Source: Thermoplasmata archaeon (GTDB lineage: Archaea > Thermoplasmatota > Thermoplasmata > SG8-5 > JAGLSY01). Taken from it: 7,038 bases of DNA. Position 1 is the stretch's first letter; each line of letters starts with the position of its first letter. The DNA is taken from positions 1 to 7,038 of the forward strand of contig JAGLSY010000247.1 in the NCBI GenBank assembly GCA_023135545.1, in the 5' to 3' direction. Position numbers and translations under genes: made by a program. The notes under the pieces are model-generated. The model had not been told where the DNA came from. It did no database searches and saw only the letters and a program-made list of their open reading frames with translations. Shown in pieces: positions 1-5,314 of this stretch.

Positions 1-854
1 GCGCTGCCTATCTTTTTCTTGATTTCCTTTGGCGTGTCGGTGGTGTAGATGGCGCTTGAGGATATGGAGGCCGACATTTTGTCTGAACCTGCCAGGCTGG
101 GAAGCATTTTACAATGAATGAGGGCCGGCTTGTAGTAACCTATCTTGTCGGCTATGTCCCTTGCCACCCTGAAATGGGGGTCCTGGTCGATGGCGCACGG
201 TATGAGACATGGAACATTTTTTCCTTTAAGCTCGGAGGGCAGAAAGGCGGTGGCAGCCTGCATGCTGGTGAACCATATACTTCCAATATTCGTGCTGTTG
301 GTGAATCCGAAGACGGCCTTGGTGGTGCTGAATGTAACCCGCTTCGCGACCTTGATGGCTATGTTATACATGGTCTTGGCATACTCGGTATCCAGAAAGA
401 TTTTGGTTTTATCCTTATCGAAGCCGAGGGCGATGATGTCCAGCGCGTTTTCATAGGCGAAATTTCTCGTATCTTCGGGCTCCAGTTTAGGGTCGAACAT
501 GAATTTCTCATCGTCTGTGAGCTGAAAGTAAAGCTCCAGGCCGAATTTGTCCTGCAAATATTTGGTAAAAACCCAGGGCATCATGTGGCCGAGATGGGTG
601 TGGCCAGACGGTCCCCTGCCGGTGTACAGCACGAACCCGGGCCCCTTTTCATAGGCATCGAGAATCCAGTTCATGTCCCTGTGAGAGTAAAAAATACCGC
701 GCTTGAGCATGGGGTGGAGGTCACCAGTGTGCTTGACGATACGTTTAATCAGGGCATCATCTATTTTGCTGGTGCCAAATTTCTCTGTGAGCTTCTCGTA
801 ATCGACATCTCCCTTGACCTCCCAAGGGGTCACGATGAAATCTTCTTCAGTCAT
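1..854 (-). CDS. trpS: Tryptophanyl-tRNA synthetase, C-terminus cut by window edge
   Basis: This cytoplasmic class I aminoacyl-tRNA synthetase charges tRNA-Trp with tryptophan using ATP. The reading frame begins at the ATG complementary to 852-854 and stays open for 284 codons to the window edge, so the anticodon-binding C-terminus is missing. Visible signatures are the HIGH-type motif in GPSGHTHLGH (residues 81-90), the TrpRS-typical AIDQDPHFR segment (221-229) and the KMSKS-type loop as DKMSAS (258-263). The N-terminal extension with FIVTPWEVKG (6-15) fits the archaeal/eukaryotic type of TrpRS rather than the shorter bacterial enzyme. It lies 37 bp downstream of nob1 on the same strand and is probably cotranscribed. 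An A+T-rich element at the nob1 stop could also give it its own promoter. No Shine-Dalgarno sequence is visible. Identification is very secure. Confidence 0.95.
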   Translation of the reverse strand, partial: MTEEDFIVTPWEVKGDVDYEKLTEKFGTSKIDDALIKRIVKHTGDLHPMLKRGIFYSHRDMNWILDAYEKGPGFVLYTGRGPSGHTHLGHMMPWVFTKYLQDKFGLELYFQLTDDEKFMFDPKLEPEDTRNFAYENALDIIALGFDKDKTKIFLDTEYAKTMYNIAIKVAKRVTFSTTKAVFGFTNSTNIGSIWFTSMQAATAFLPSELKGKNVPCLIPCAIDQDPHFRVARDIADKIGYYKPALIHCKMLPSLAGSDKMSASISSSAIYTTDTPKEIKKKIGS

Positions 855-880
855 TCAATCAGTATGCGTGAAAGGAAGCT

Positions 881-898
881 GATTATTAAAATTATTGT
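881..898 (-). promoter_or_regulatory. Possible TATA element for trpS
   Basis: Read on the minus strand, the end of nob1 contains TTTTAATAAT, centred about 32 bases before the trpS ATG. That spacing resembles the TATA-to-start distance seen for the TlpA-like gene. It could give trpS an internal promoter with a very short leader, which would explain the missing ribosome site. The A+T richness may equally be chance at the lysine-rich end of nob1. Confidence 0.25.
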
Positions 899-1368
899 TT
901 TTTCTTCCTGACACTCCGCAATTCAGACCCACAGACCGGGCATTCCTTCGCCTCTTCATCGAAAAATCTGCCGCATCCCCTACACCGCCAGTGCCAGTTA
1001 TAAACCTCGGTTATACCCTTCTCCGCCCCGCCCCTATAATCGATACCCAGCACCTTCGCGACATTCTGTATCGAATAGTCGTCGGAGAGAATGGTCGCCC
1101 CCAATTCTAGACCGAGGGCCAGTATGTCAATGTCCGTATTTGACAATCTCCCGATATCTCCGGTTTTCTCGGCTGTTTCTCTTATCTTTTCCAGATTTTC
1201 CGGCGAGGGCTCCATTGTCTTTATAGAAATATCGGTCAGCAGTTCAAGGTCCCGGGCCAGTTTCCCTCTCATGATCTCATCCTTGACCGACGGAGTCATG
1301 TACCATTCGAATTCTCCAGAAAAGGTCATTCCGCTTCTGATGACCGTGGCATCAATCACGTATTTCAT
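892..1368 (-). CDS. nob1: Nob1, PIN-domain rRNA maturation endonuclease with zinc ribbon
   Basis: Nob1 is the PIN-fold endonuclease that matures the 3' end of 16S/18S rRNA during small-subunit assembly. The 158-residue protein has the usual archaeal length and order. The PIN domain comes first (about 1-100), with acidic metal ligands visible as D6 in VIDAT, E31, D79/D81 in SNTDIDILALG, and D96/D97 in ILSDDYSIQN. A C-terminal zinc ribbon follows, with C129 and C132 (CRGC) and C143 and C146 (CPVC). The last residues are strongly basic (RKKKQ), as expected for rRNA contact. It lies between the TlpA-like gene (74 bp upstream) and trpS (37 bp downstream), all on one strand, so it sits in a translation-related cluster. 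The start is the first ATG of the frame and gives the PIN domain its normal N-terminus. Confidence 0.93.
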   Translation of the reverse strand: MKYVIDATVIRSGMTFSGEFEWYMTPSVKDEIMRGKLARDLELLTDISIKTMEPSPENLEKIRETAEKTGDIGRLSNTDIDILALGLELGATILSDDYSIQNVAKVLGIDYRGGAEKGITEVYNWHWRCRGCGRFFDEEAKECPVCGSELRSVRKKKQ

Positions 1369-1423
1369 TGTTTGTCATTATGGTTAGCAATATCTTAATC
1401 TTTTGCATCTGGCACATAATACC

Positions 1424-1442
1424 GGCCATTAAAAATATTTCA
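1424..1442 (-). terminator. T-rich tract after the TlpA-like gene
   Basis: Immediately after the TGA of the TlpA-like gene, the minus strand reads TGAAATATTTTTAATGG. Euryarchaeal terminators are often short T tracts without a strong hairpin, so this is a candidate weak terminator. The same bases could be read as a TATA-like element for nob1, though at 65 bases from its ATG they are far away for this genome's style. Confidence 0.25.
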
Positions 1443-1988
1443 TCACAAAAGCCGGTCAATCTCCCTCTGCAGGTCAGCCGCTTTGGTGATGCCCACTTCC
1501 CTGAATGCGATATGTCCTTCCTGGTCCACAATGACAATGGTCGGTATGTTGGTAACCTCGTAGCCAGTCTCGGAGGCGACACTGCCGCCATTCCTGAGAA
1601 CGTCCCAGGTGATTCCTTTGTCGTTCTTGTAATTAGATAACAGATTTTCGCCCTCGTCGTTGTCAACATCAACAGACAATATCACCACATCCGAAGTTGA
1701 ATATTCGTCTGAAATCGTCTTCAGATATTCAATCTGGGTAGCGCAGGGACTGCACCATGTGGCCATGAAATCTATGATGACGACCTTCCCCCTGAGGCTG
1801 GAAAGCTGCAGCAATCCGCCATCATCCACTACTGGCAGGCTGAAATCCGCGGCAAGGGGCAGATTATTGTTATCATCACCGCCATCGTAGGGCTGCTGGC
1901 CCTCACCCGAGTTAAGATAAACCAGTGTGGCCAGAGCTACAACAACAGCGACGGCAATGGCTATCAGGATAATTTGGGATTGTTTCAT
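1443..1988 (-). CDS. Membrane-anchored TlpA/thioredoxin-like oxidoreductase
   Basis: This is a predicted thiol-disulfide oxidoreductase held on the outer face of the cytoplasmic membrane. The 181-residue protein starts with a short polar stretch and one hydrophobic segment (about residues 5-25). An acidic, low-complexity linker follows (about 29-42, GGDDNNN). The AhpC/TSA-TlpA-type thioredoxin fold then shows the active site WCSPC (C79 and C82) after VVIIDFMAT, a VVILSVDVD strand (101-109) and the cis-proline in NIPT (P149). No lipobox cysteine is seen, so the helix is read as an uncleaved anchor or signal peptide. The ATG at 1986-1988 is preferred over the in-frame TTG three codons upstream because a TATA-like element lies about 33 bases before the ATG. 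The substrate cannot be told; cytochrome maturation and general extracytoplasmic disulfide reduction are the usual TlpA roles. Confidence 0.9.
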   Translation of the reverse strand: MKQSQIILIAIAVAVVVALATLVYLNSGEGQQPYDGGDDNNNLPLAADFSLPVVDDGGLLQLSSLRGKVVIIDFMATWCSPCATQIEYLKTISDEYSTSDVVILSVDVDNDEGENLLSNYKNDKGITWDVLRNGGSVASETGYEVTNIPTIVIVDQEGHIAFREVGITKAADLQREIDRLL

Positions 1989-2016
1989 ATTTCTCAACTA
2001 TCTATCTGCGGCTCGG

Positions 2017-2030
2017 AATTTAAAACTTGT
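2017..2030 (-). promoter_or_regulatory. TATA-like promoter of the TlpA-like gene
   Basis: On the minus strand the sequence ACAAGTTTTAAATT has an A/T core centred near 2021, about 33 bases before the ATG at 1988. Standard archaeal TATA-to-TSS spacing would put transcription start near 1995, leaving a leader of only a few bases. This agrees with the absence of a Shine-Dalgarno sequence. Confidence 0.45.
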
Positions 2031-2108
2031 CCCTTCTTAACAATTGACTGGCAAGGCTTGTTGCCATCAAATGCTTTGTAGATATATGCTGTGCTGGTTA
2101 TTGCCATA

Positions 2109-2205
2109 CCCACCTTCCAGCCCCCCGCCACACTAGGCATTGTTGGAACCCATACTGGTAAACACTGGGACCCCCGTTGGCACGATACAGGCACCATGTT
2201 GATTG
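2109..2205. repeat. Dispersed intergenic repeat, copy A
   Basis: This segment matches 4186-4276 in the same orientation. The best part (2109 to about 2174) aligns with one 1-bp gap at roughly 75 percent identity by eye. It shares CCCACCT, a C6-GCC block and ACTGGGACCC. Homology fades but is still visible to a shared GTTGATTG at 2198-2205. It lies in the divergent promoter region between the TlpA-like gene and the translin gene. The family is unknown to me. It could be a small non-autonomous element, a structured RNA or a decayed coding remnant. Confidence 0.6.
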
Positions 2206-2230
2206 ACATCGGCTCCCACTCTGGCTATTA

Positions 2231-2244
2231 GAAAAGGTTTATTA
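2231..2244 (+). promoter_or_regulatory. BRE/TATA promoter of the translin-HDAC operon
   Basis: GAAAAGG followed by TTTATTA has the purine-rich BRE plus A/T-box arrangement of archaeal promoters. The TATA centre (about 2241) lies 27 bases before the ATG at 2268, which would place transcription start at or next to the start codon. The mRNA is therefore probably leaderless, and no ribosome site is seen upstream of the ATG. Confidence 0.6.
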
Positions 2245-2267
2245 CCGGAAAGAACCATCCAGTCTCA

Positions 2268-2879
2268 ATGAACAATCTCGACGATATTGCCGAGAAAATC
2301 GAGGCCGAGATGGACGAGAAGGATGAGGTGCGGGAGGTAGCTCTAAAATCATCCAGGAGTGTAATCCGTCTCTGCAGCTCTGCCATAAGGATGATTCACA
2401 AGGATGTCGAGAAGGCAGCGGAATATCTGGAAGAGGCCCAGGAGGAGCTTCACAGGCTGAGAGGTATAACCAAGGATTTTCCGGCCCTTTTTCATTCCGG
2501 TTTTGTGGAAAGCGCCATGCAGGAATATGCAGAGGCTGTGCTCCTCCAGACGATAATAAGCGGCAACACAATCCCGACTCCCGAAAATCTGGGAGTTACC
2601 AACGAGGGTTTTCTGCTGGGCATGGGCGATGTTATCGGCGAGGTAAGGCGCCAGGCCGTTGACAACCTGAGGCACGGAAATGTGGATAGAGCCTCCGAAT
2701 GCCTGGATATCATGGATGAGCTGTACGAGTTCCTCATGAGATTTCACTATCCGAGCAGCATGGTGGCCATAAAGAGAAAGCAGGACATAGCCAGAGGAGT
2801 AATCGAAAAGACCAGGGGTGAGGTGGCCGTGGCAATAAGAACTCACTCGCTGGAGAAGAAAATATCTGAAAATAGGTAG
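2268..2879 (+). CDS. Archaeal translin/TRAX-family RNA-binding protein, probable ribonuclease
   Basis: This is a translin-superfamily protein of 203 residues, all-helical by composition. The family signature is clear in GFLLGMGDVIGEVRRQA (114-130), GNVDRASECLDIMDELYEFL (137-156) and the late KRKQDIARGVIEKTRGEVA block (169-187). Residues E86 and E89 in MQEYAEAV and D121 in GMGD line up with the acidic residues I recall as catalytic in human TRAX (E126, E129, D193). The protein therefore looks like the nuclease-competent TRAX type, not the catalytically silent translin type. Archaeal homologues of this family form oligomeric cages that cleave single-stranded RNA. The start is the ATG at 2268, placed 27 bases after a TATA box. 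The HDAC-family gene follows 7 bp after the stop, so the two are almost certainly one operon. Confidence 0.93.
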   Translation: MNNLDDIAEKIEAEMDEKDEVREVALKSSRSVIRLCSSAIRMIHKDVEKAAEYLEEAQEELHRLRGITKDFPALFHSGFVESAMQEYAEAVLLQTIISGNTIPTPENLGVTNEGFLLGMGDVIGEVRRQAVDNLRHGNVDRASECLDIMDELYEFLMRFHYPSSMVAIKRKQDIARGVIEKTRGEVAVAIRTHSLEKKISENR

Positions 2880-2886
2880 GGGCTGT

Positions 2887-3966
2887 ATGACAAATCCAAA
2901 ATGTATCGTGGTTCAGAATCAAAATCACATAGTCCACAGGTCGGAGACGACCAGTCCCGAGAATCCGGGCAGGATCACCAGGATAATGAGCTTTCTTGAG
3001 GGTCGACTCAAGCTGTTCAAATCCGGGGAATACCAGCTGTTGACAGATTTTCCAGATGCAACAGACGACCAGATATTGAAGGTCCATGACGAGGAATACT
3101 TCAACTTTGTCAAGCGATTTTGCGAGAACGGGGGCGGCTTCCTGGGCGACAGCACTTACTTTTCCCACTACAGCTTCAGGGCAGCCAAAAGTGCCGCGGG
3201 TGGTGCCATCAAGGCGACGGAGATGGTTGCCATGAATGAGGTCCCAACATCCTTTGCCCTGATACGACCTCCCGGTCACCATGCAAGCAAGGACAAGTTC
3301 GGCGGCTATTGCATATTCAACAATGTGGCCGTGGCAATAAGGCACCTTCAGGAATCCGGGCTCGCGAAAAAGATAATGATAGTTGACCTTGACGCCCACG
3401 CCGGCAATGGCACGATGCGCATATTCTACGAGGATCCGAGTGTTTTGACCCTCTCGGTTCACCGCGACCCTCAGGACTTTTACCCGCACGATGGTTTTTC
3501 CCACCAGATAGGCCGGGGTGATGGAAGGGGCTACAACATCAACATGGAGATGCCTGAGGGCAGCGGGGATGACGATTACCTGCTGATCTTTGATAATATA
3601 ATCAAGCCGGTGTACGATTCCTATTCCCCGGATTTTTTGATAACCCTGGTAGGTTTCGACGCTCACTTCAGTGACCTGCAATCCAACATGCAGCTCACAT
3701 CCCACGGGTATTATGGCATGATAAGGCTGATCAAGAAAATGAACAACCACAAGCTCCCGGTTATACTCGAAGGAGGGTACACGGCCGAAAACGCCACCCT
3801 CGCACACACCATTCTCTGTGCCCTGGCTAACGAATCTCCGCCATATGAAGACGATGTAGACACCTTGAGCAGTTCCATAACAAGATCCAAGAAGACGAGA
3901 ACCATACTCCATAACAACATTGAAGAGCTCAGGTCATTGCTCGAGGACTACCACGATTTAAAATAA
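2887..3966 (+). CDS. Histone deacetylase-family zinc amidohydrolase
   Basis: This member of the arginase-fold deacetylase superfamily (HDAC, AcuC, acetylpolyamine amidohydrolase) removes acetyl or acyl groups from amines using a metal ion. The 359-residue length suits the family. All key residues are present: the His pair H131-H132 in RPPGHHA, metal ligands D169 and H171 in VDLDAHAGNG, metal ligand D258 in VGFDAH, and catalytic Tyr Y298 in LEGGYTAENA. The GFDAH and QLTSHGY blocks resemble class II-type prokaryotic members. Substrates could be an acetyl-lysine protein (Alba, histone, acetyl-CoA synthetase), an acetylpolyamine or another amide; the sequence does not decide. The start is the ATG 7 bp after the translin stop, preceded by the purine-rich AGGGG. 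The C-terminus beyond about 320 is charged and outside the catalytic core. Confidence 0.95.
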   Translation: MTNPKCIVVQNQNHIVHRSETTSPENPGRITRIMSFLEGRLKLFKSGEYQLLTDFPDATDDQILKVHDEEYFNFVKRFCENGGGFLGDSTYFSHYSFRAAKSAAGGAIKATEMVAMNEVPTSFALIRPPGHHASKDKFGGYCIFNNVAVAIRHLQESGLAKKIMIVDLDAHAGNGTMRIFYEDPSVLTLSVHRDPQDFYPHDGFSHQIGRGDGRGYNINMEMPEGSGDDDYLLIFDNIIKPVYDSYSPDFLITLVGFDAHFSDLQSNMQLTSHGYYGMIRLIKKMNNHKLPVILEGGYTAENATLAHTILCALANESPPYEDDVDTLSSSITRSKKTRTILHNNIEELRSLLEDYHDLK

Positions 3967-4115
3967 TATTTGAAGTAATAATTAATTAATCAACTAATTA
4001 ATAATTGATATTACCTAAAATATCTAATTGATATATCTATTTTAAATCTAATATAATCTAATGACTAATAGTTGTATATAATAAGTAATTAGAAAAGACC
4101 AAGGAATCAATATGA
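3967..4115. other. Extremely A+T-rich intergenic tract
   Basis: Directly after the HDAC stop codon, about 150 bases are almost entirely A and T, in sharp contrast to the coding DNA on either side. The tract contains an imperfect inverted repeat and a run of ATCTA-like words spaced roughly every 10-13 bases (C residues at 4024, 4037, 4048, 4058, 4065). No coding potential is seen. It could be a transcription-termination zone, a curved or easily melted site, or the edge of inserted DNA. Confidence 0.7.
3977..4006. repeat. A+T-only inverted repeat after the HDAC gene
   Basis: The arms 3977-3988 (AATAATTAATTA) and 3995-4006 (TAATTAATAATT) pair at 11 of 12 positions around a 6-base loop. It begins 10 bases after the HDAC stop codon. 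It may help terminate the translin-HDAC transcript or act as a melting-prone site. Chance palindromes are common in pure A+T sequence, so the functional meaning is weak. Confidence 0.4.
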
Positions 4116-4185
4116 TTGTTCAGGCAGGTTTCCCGCCTTCCGGCCCCTCGCCACGTTGAAACTTCCGCCATAGGTGCAAATTATG

Positions 4186-4276
4186 CCCACCTACCACCCC
4201 CCGCCATACAGATCTTCACTGAGACCCACACTGGGAACTACTGGGACCCACGTAGGTTGTTAGCAGAAGTTGATTG
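4186..4276. repeat. Dispersed intergenic repeat, copy B
   Basis: This is the second copy of the element at 2109-2205, in the same orientation and about 2.1 kb away. Within it the minus strand shows three loosely conserved 11-bp units in a row (GGGTCCCAGTA, GTTCCCAGTGT, GGGTCTCAGTG). The G-rich end on that strand (complement of 4186-4205) is preserved in both copies. The bases just before it (4116-4185) are more G+C-rich than the A+T tract and hold a second CCGCCATA word, also present inside the repeat. I see no reading frame conserved between the copies. Confidence 0.6.
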
Positions 4277-4302
4277 GGATATGGCAACGTAGAACACCGC
4301 CG

Positions 4303-4362
4303 TATGCCCATCAGAAAAATTCGATTAGTCGCAGAGTTCTTTCCTCTGCGCATATGGGCATA
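4303..4362. repeat. Nested inverted repeat with inner hairpin upstream of the toxin gene
   Basis: Outer arms TATGCCCAT (4303-4311) and ATGGGCATA (4354-4362) are perfectly complementary. Inside them, CGCAGAG (4330-4336) and CTCTGCG (4344-4350) form a perfect 7-bp stem around a 7-base loop. Together they would fold as a hairpin stacked near a second stem, in RNA or as a DNA cruciform. No reading frame explains it. It lies about 110 bases before the likely toxin start and may be an untranslated RNA, a processing site or part of an eroded mobile element. Confidence 0.6.
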
Positions 4363-4436
4363 TAGCTTATGGAATGGAAACTTCCAGGCCTGATGCAGAT
4401 TATCAAATCCTTTAGGGCATGGTAGTTTACACAATC

Positions 4437-4450
4437 GCAAGGCATATTAA
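4437..4450 (+). promoter_or_regulatory. Candidate TATA promoter of the toxin-antitoxin pair
   Basis: CGCAAGGC followed by ATATTAA resembles a BRE plus TATA box. Its centre (about 4447) is 26 bases before the ATG at 4473, the same geometry as the translin promoter. It therefore supports a leaderless start at 4473 rather than the upstream in-frame ATG at 4419, which would place this element inside the gene. Confidence 0.4.
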
Positions 4451-4472
4451 CACCGAATCAATTAGCCAATTG

Positions 4473-4775
4473 ATGCAGATTCTGAAAAAGAGGATATGGG
4501 TTCATAAAAACGAGATTATAGACAGCCTCGTTATCAAAGACGGCCCCAAGATTAAATTTTATTCTCACACCTACCTGGTCAAGGAAAGGTCGAGGGAATG
4601 GAGGCCCTATGTCAAGTGGGACAACTGGGAAGGCCAGCCCCATGTGGACAAGTTCGATGCCAATGAAACCCTCATAGAACAGAAGCCCTGCAGCGAGAAA
4701 GGTCTGGAAGAGATAATCAAGCTGGTCAAGATATTTCGTAGGAACCTGATAACCATGGACCTGTCTCAGCTTTAG
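4473..4775 (+). CDS. Probable TumE-type toxin (DUF6516-like) of a toxin-antitoxin pair
   Basis: This is a small protein (100 residues from this start) whose central region, FYSHTYLVKERSREW followed by YVKWDNWEGQPHVDKFD (46-62), resembles the R/KYDN...PHxH core of TumE/DUF6516 proteins. Those proteins sit beside HTH antitoxins in archaea and bacteria. H57 and D59 are the most likely conserved polar residues, and W49-D50-N51 corresponds to the family's YDN. The target of the family is not clear to me, so no biochemical activity is assigned. The frame also has an ATG at 4419, giving 118 residues. I prefer 4473 because a TATA-like box lies 26 bases before it and the shorter N-terminus fits the family. 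The HTH gene begins 11 bp downstream, typical of a TA operon. I recalled the family from motif shape only, so certainty is moderate. Confidence 0.6.
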   Translation: MQILKKRIWVHKNEIIDSLVIKDGPKIKFYSHTYLVKERSREWRPYVKWDNWEGQPHVDKFDANETLIEQKPCSEKGLEEIIKLVKIFRRNLITMDLSQL

Positions 4776-4786
4776 AGGTTTGGAAT

Positions 4787-5218
4787 ATGCTAGTGAAGAT
4801 AAAAAAATTGAGAATAAGCTCCTTGGTGCTTGAAAAATTGGCCAGGAAACATAGCTCCATGAAAGCTCTGTCTAAAAAAGTCTCCATATCCAAATGCAGT
4901 GCCAGTGACGATATGGAAGACCTCGTGGTGTGGAAATACCTGAAGCAGGGAGCCATTCTTGAAGAAGAAATAATCTTTGAAACCCCAGAGCTTTTCGACA
5001 CTCTCACCCCGAAAAGATTGGAATTGATCGACTATCTTGCGAATAATCAAGCATCTTCTATCAAAAAACTGTCCGAAGCCCTCCACAGAAATTACAAAAA
5101 CACCTACGACGACCTTCTCGCCCTCGAGACTTTCGACATCATCGAGTTTATCCCATCGGGAAAGAGTAAAATCCCGGTTTGCTCGCTGGTTAGCATTGTT
5201 ACCGTTTTTGAAGATTAA
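4787..5218 (+). CDS. HVO_A0114-type winged-helix DNA-binding protein, probable antitoxin
   Basis: This 143-residue protein has a C-terminal winged helix (about 73-140). LTPKRLELIDYLANN is the first helix, SIKKLSEALHRNYKNTYDDLLALE the recognition helix region, and FDIIEFIPSGKSKIPVCSL the wing and final strand. The RNYKNTYDDL...L pattern is characteristic of the HVO_A0114-like MarR-type regulators that accompany TumE-type toxins. The N-terminal 70 residues are lysine-rich and without a recognised domain; they may bind and neutralise the toxin. The gene begins 11 bp after the toxin stop, with GAGGT (4775-4779) overlapping that stop codon as ribosome site, so the two are translationally close. 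As in other TA systems it may repress its own promoter; the repeats around the unit are candidate sites. Fold assignment is firm, pairing with a toxin less so. Confidence 0.72.
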   Translation: MLVKIKKLRISSLVLEKLARKHSSMKALSKKVSISKCSASDDMEDLVVWKYLKQGAILEEEIIFETPELFDTLTPKRLELIDYLANNQASSIKKLSEALHRNYKNTYDDLLALETFDIIEFIPSGKSKIPVCSLVSIVTVFED

Positions 5219-5243
5219 ATTTTATGTTGATTTTCATTTACCT
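5219..5243 (+). terminator. T-rich tract after the antitoxin gene
   Basis: Directly after the TAA, the plus strand carries spaced T runs (TTTT at 5220-5223 and 5231-5234, TTT at 5237-5239). This is the kind of U-rich stretch that ends transcripts in euryarchaea. It overlaps the start of the first direct repeat, so the two functions may be mixed. No hairpin accompanies it. Confidence 0.3.
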
Positions 5244-5258
5244 TTCACACCATAATAA
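5233..5258. repeat. 26-bp exact direct repeat, copy 1
   Basis: The 26 bases, whose core is CATTTACCTTTCACACC followed by ATAATAA, recur without a mismatch at 5282-5307. Start-to-start distance is 49 bp with a 23-bp spacer. Both copies lie between the antitoxin stop and the promoter of the CheF-like operon. Paired operator sites or a recent local duplication are the simplest readings. Confidence 0.9.
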
Positions 5259-5281
5259 TAATAAAATATGTACTGGCCGAG

Positions 5282-5307
5282 TTCATTTACCTTTCACACC
5301 ATAATAA
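5282..5307. repeat. 26-bp exact direct repeat, copy 2
   Basis: This second perfect copy ends 7 bases before the BRE of the downstream promoter. A protein bound here would contact or block TFB/TBP, so this copy is well placed to regulate the CheF-like operon. Flanking bases differ from copy 1 immediately on both sides, so the duplicated unit is sharply bounded. Confidence 0.9.
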
Positions 5308-5314
5308 ATTCCAA

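Noticed and set aside
114..911. Open frame of 265 codons on the plus strand
   Set aside because: It is antisense to trpS, whose HIGH and KMSAS motifs are unmistakable; the plus-strand translation has no recognisable domain.
1994..2209. Minus-strand frame of 71 codons upstream of the TlpA-like gene
   Set aside because: It covers repeat copy A and the TlpA-like promoter; the corresponding frame is not kept in copy B and no domain is seen.
2734..3912. Open frame of 392 codons on the minus strand
   Set aside because: It runs antisense through the HDAC gene, which has a complete catalytic site. The long antisense frame is a codon-usage shadow.
4216..4440. Minus-strand frame of 74 codons in the intergenic region
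   Set aside because: It spans the nested inverted repeat and part of the dispersed repeat. Its peptide does not match the frame available in the other repeat copy.
4389..4483. 11-bp direct repeat TGATGCAGATT at about 4391 and 4471
   Set aside because: The second copy lies at the toxin start. The match is short and nothing flanks it, so it is probably chance.
5233..5307. Remnant CRISPR array (two identical repeats with a spacer)
   Set aside because: There are only two repeats, the spacer is 23 bp and shorter than usual, the repeat has no palindromic stem, and no cas genes are present. An operator or local duplication fits better.
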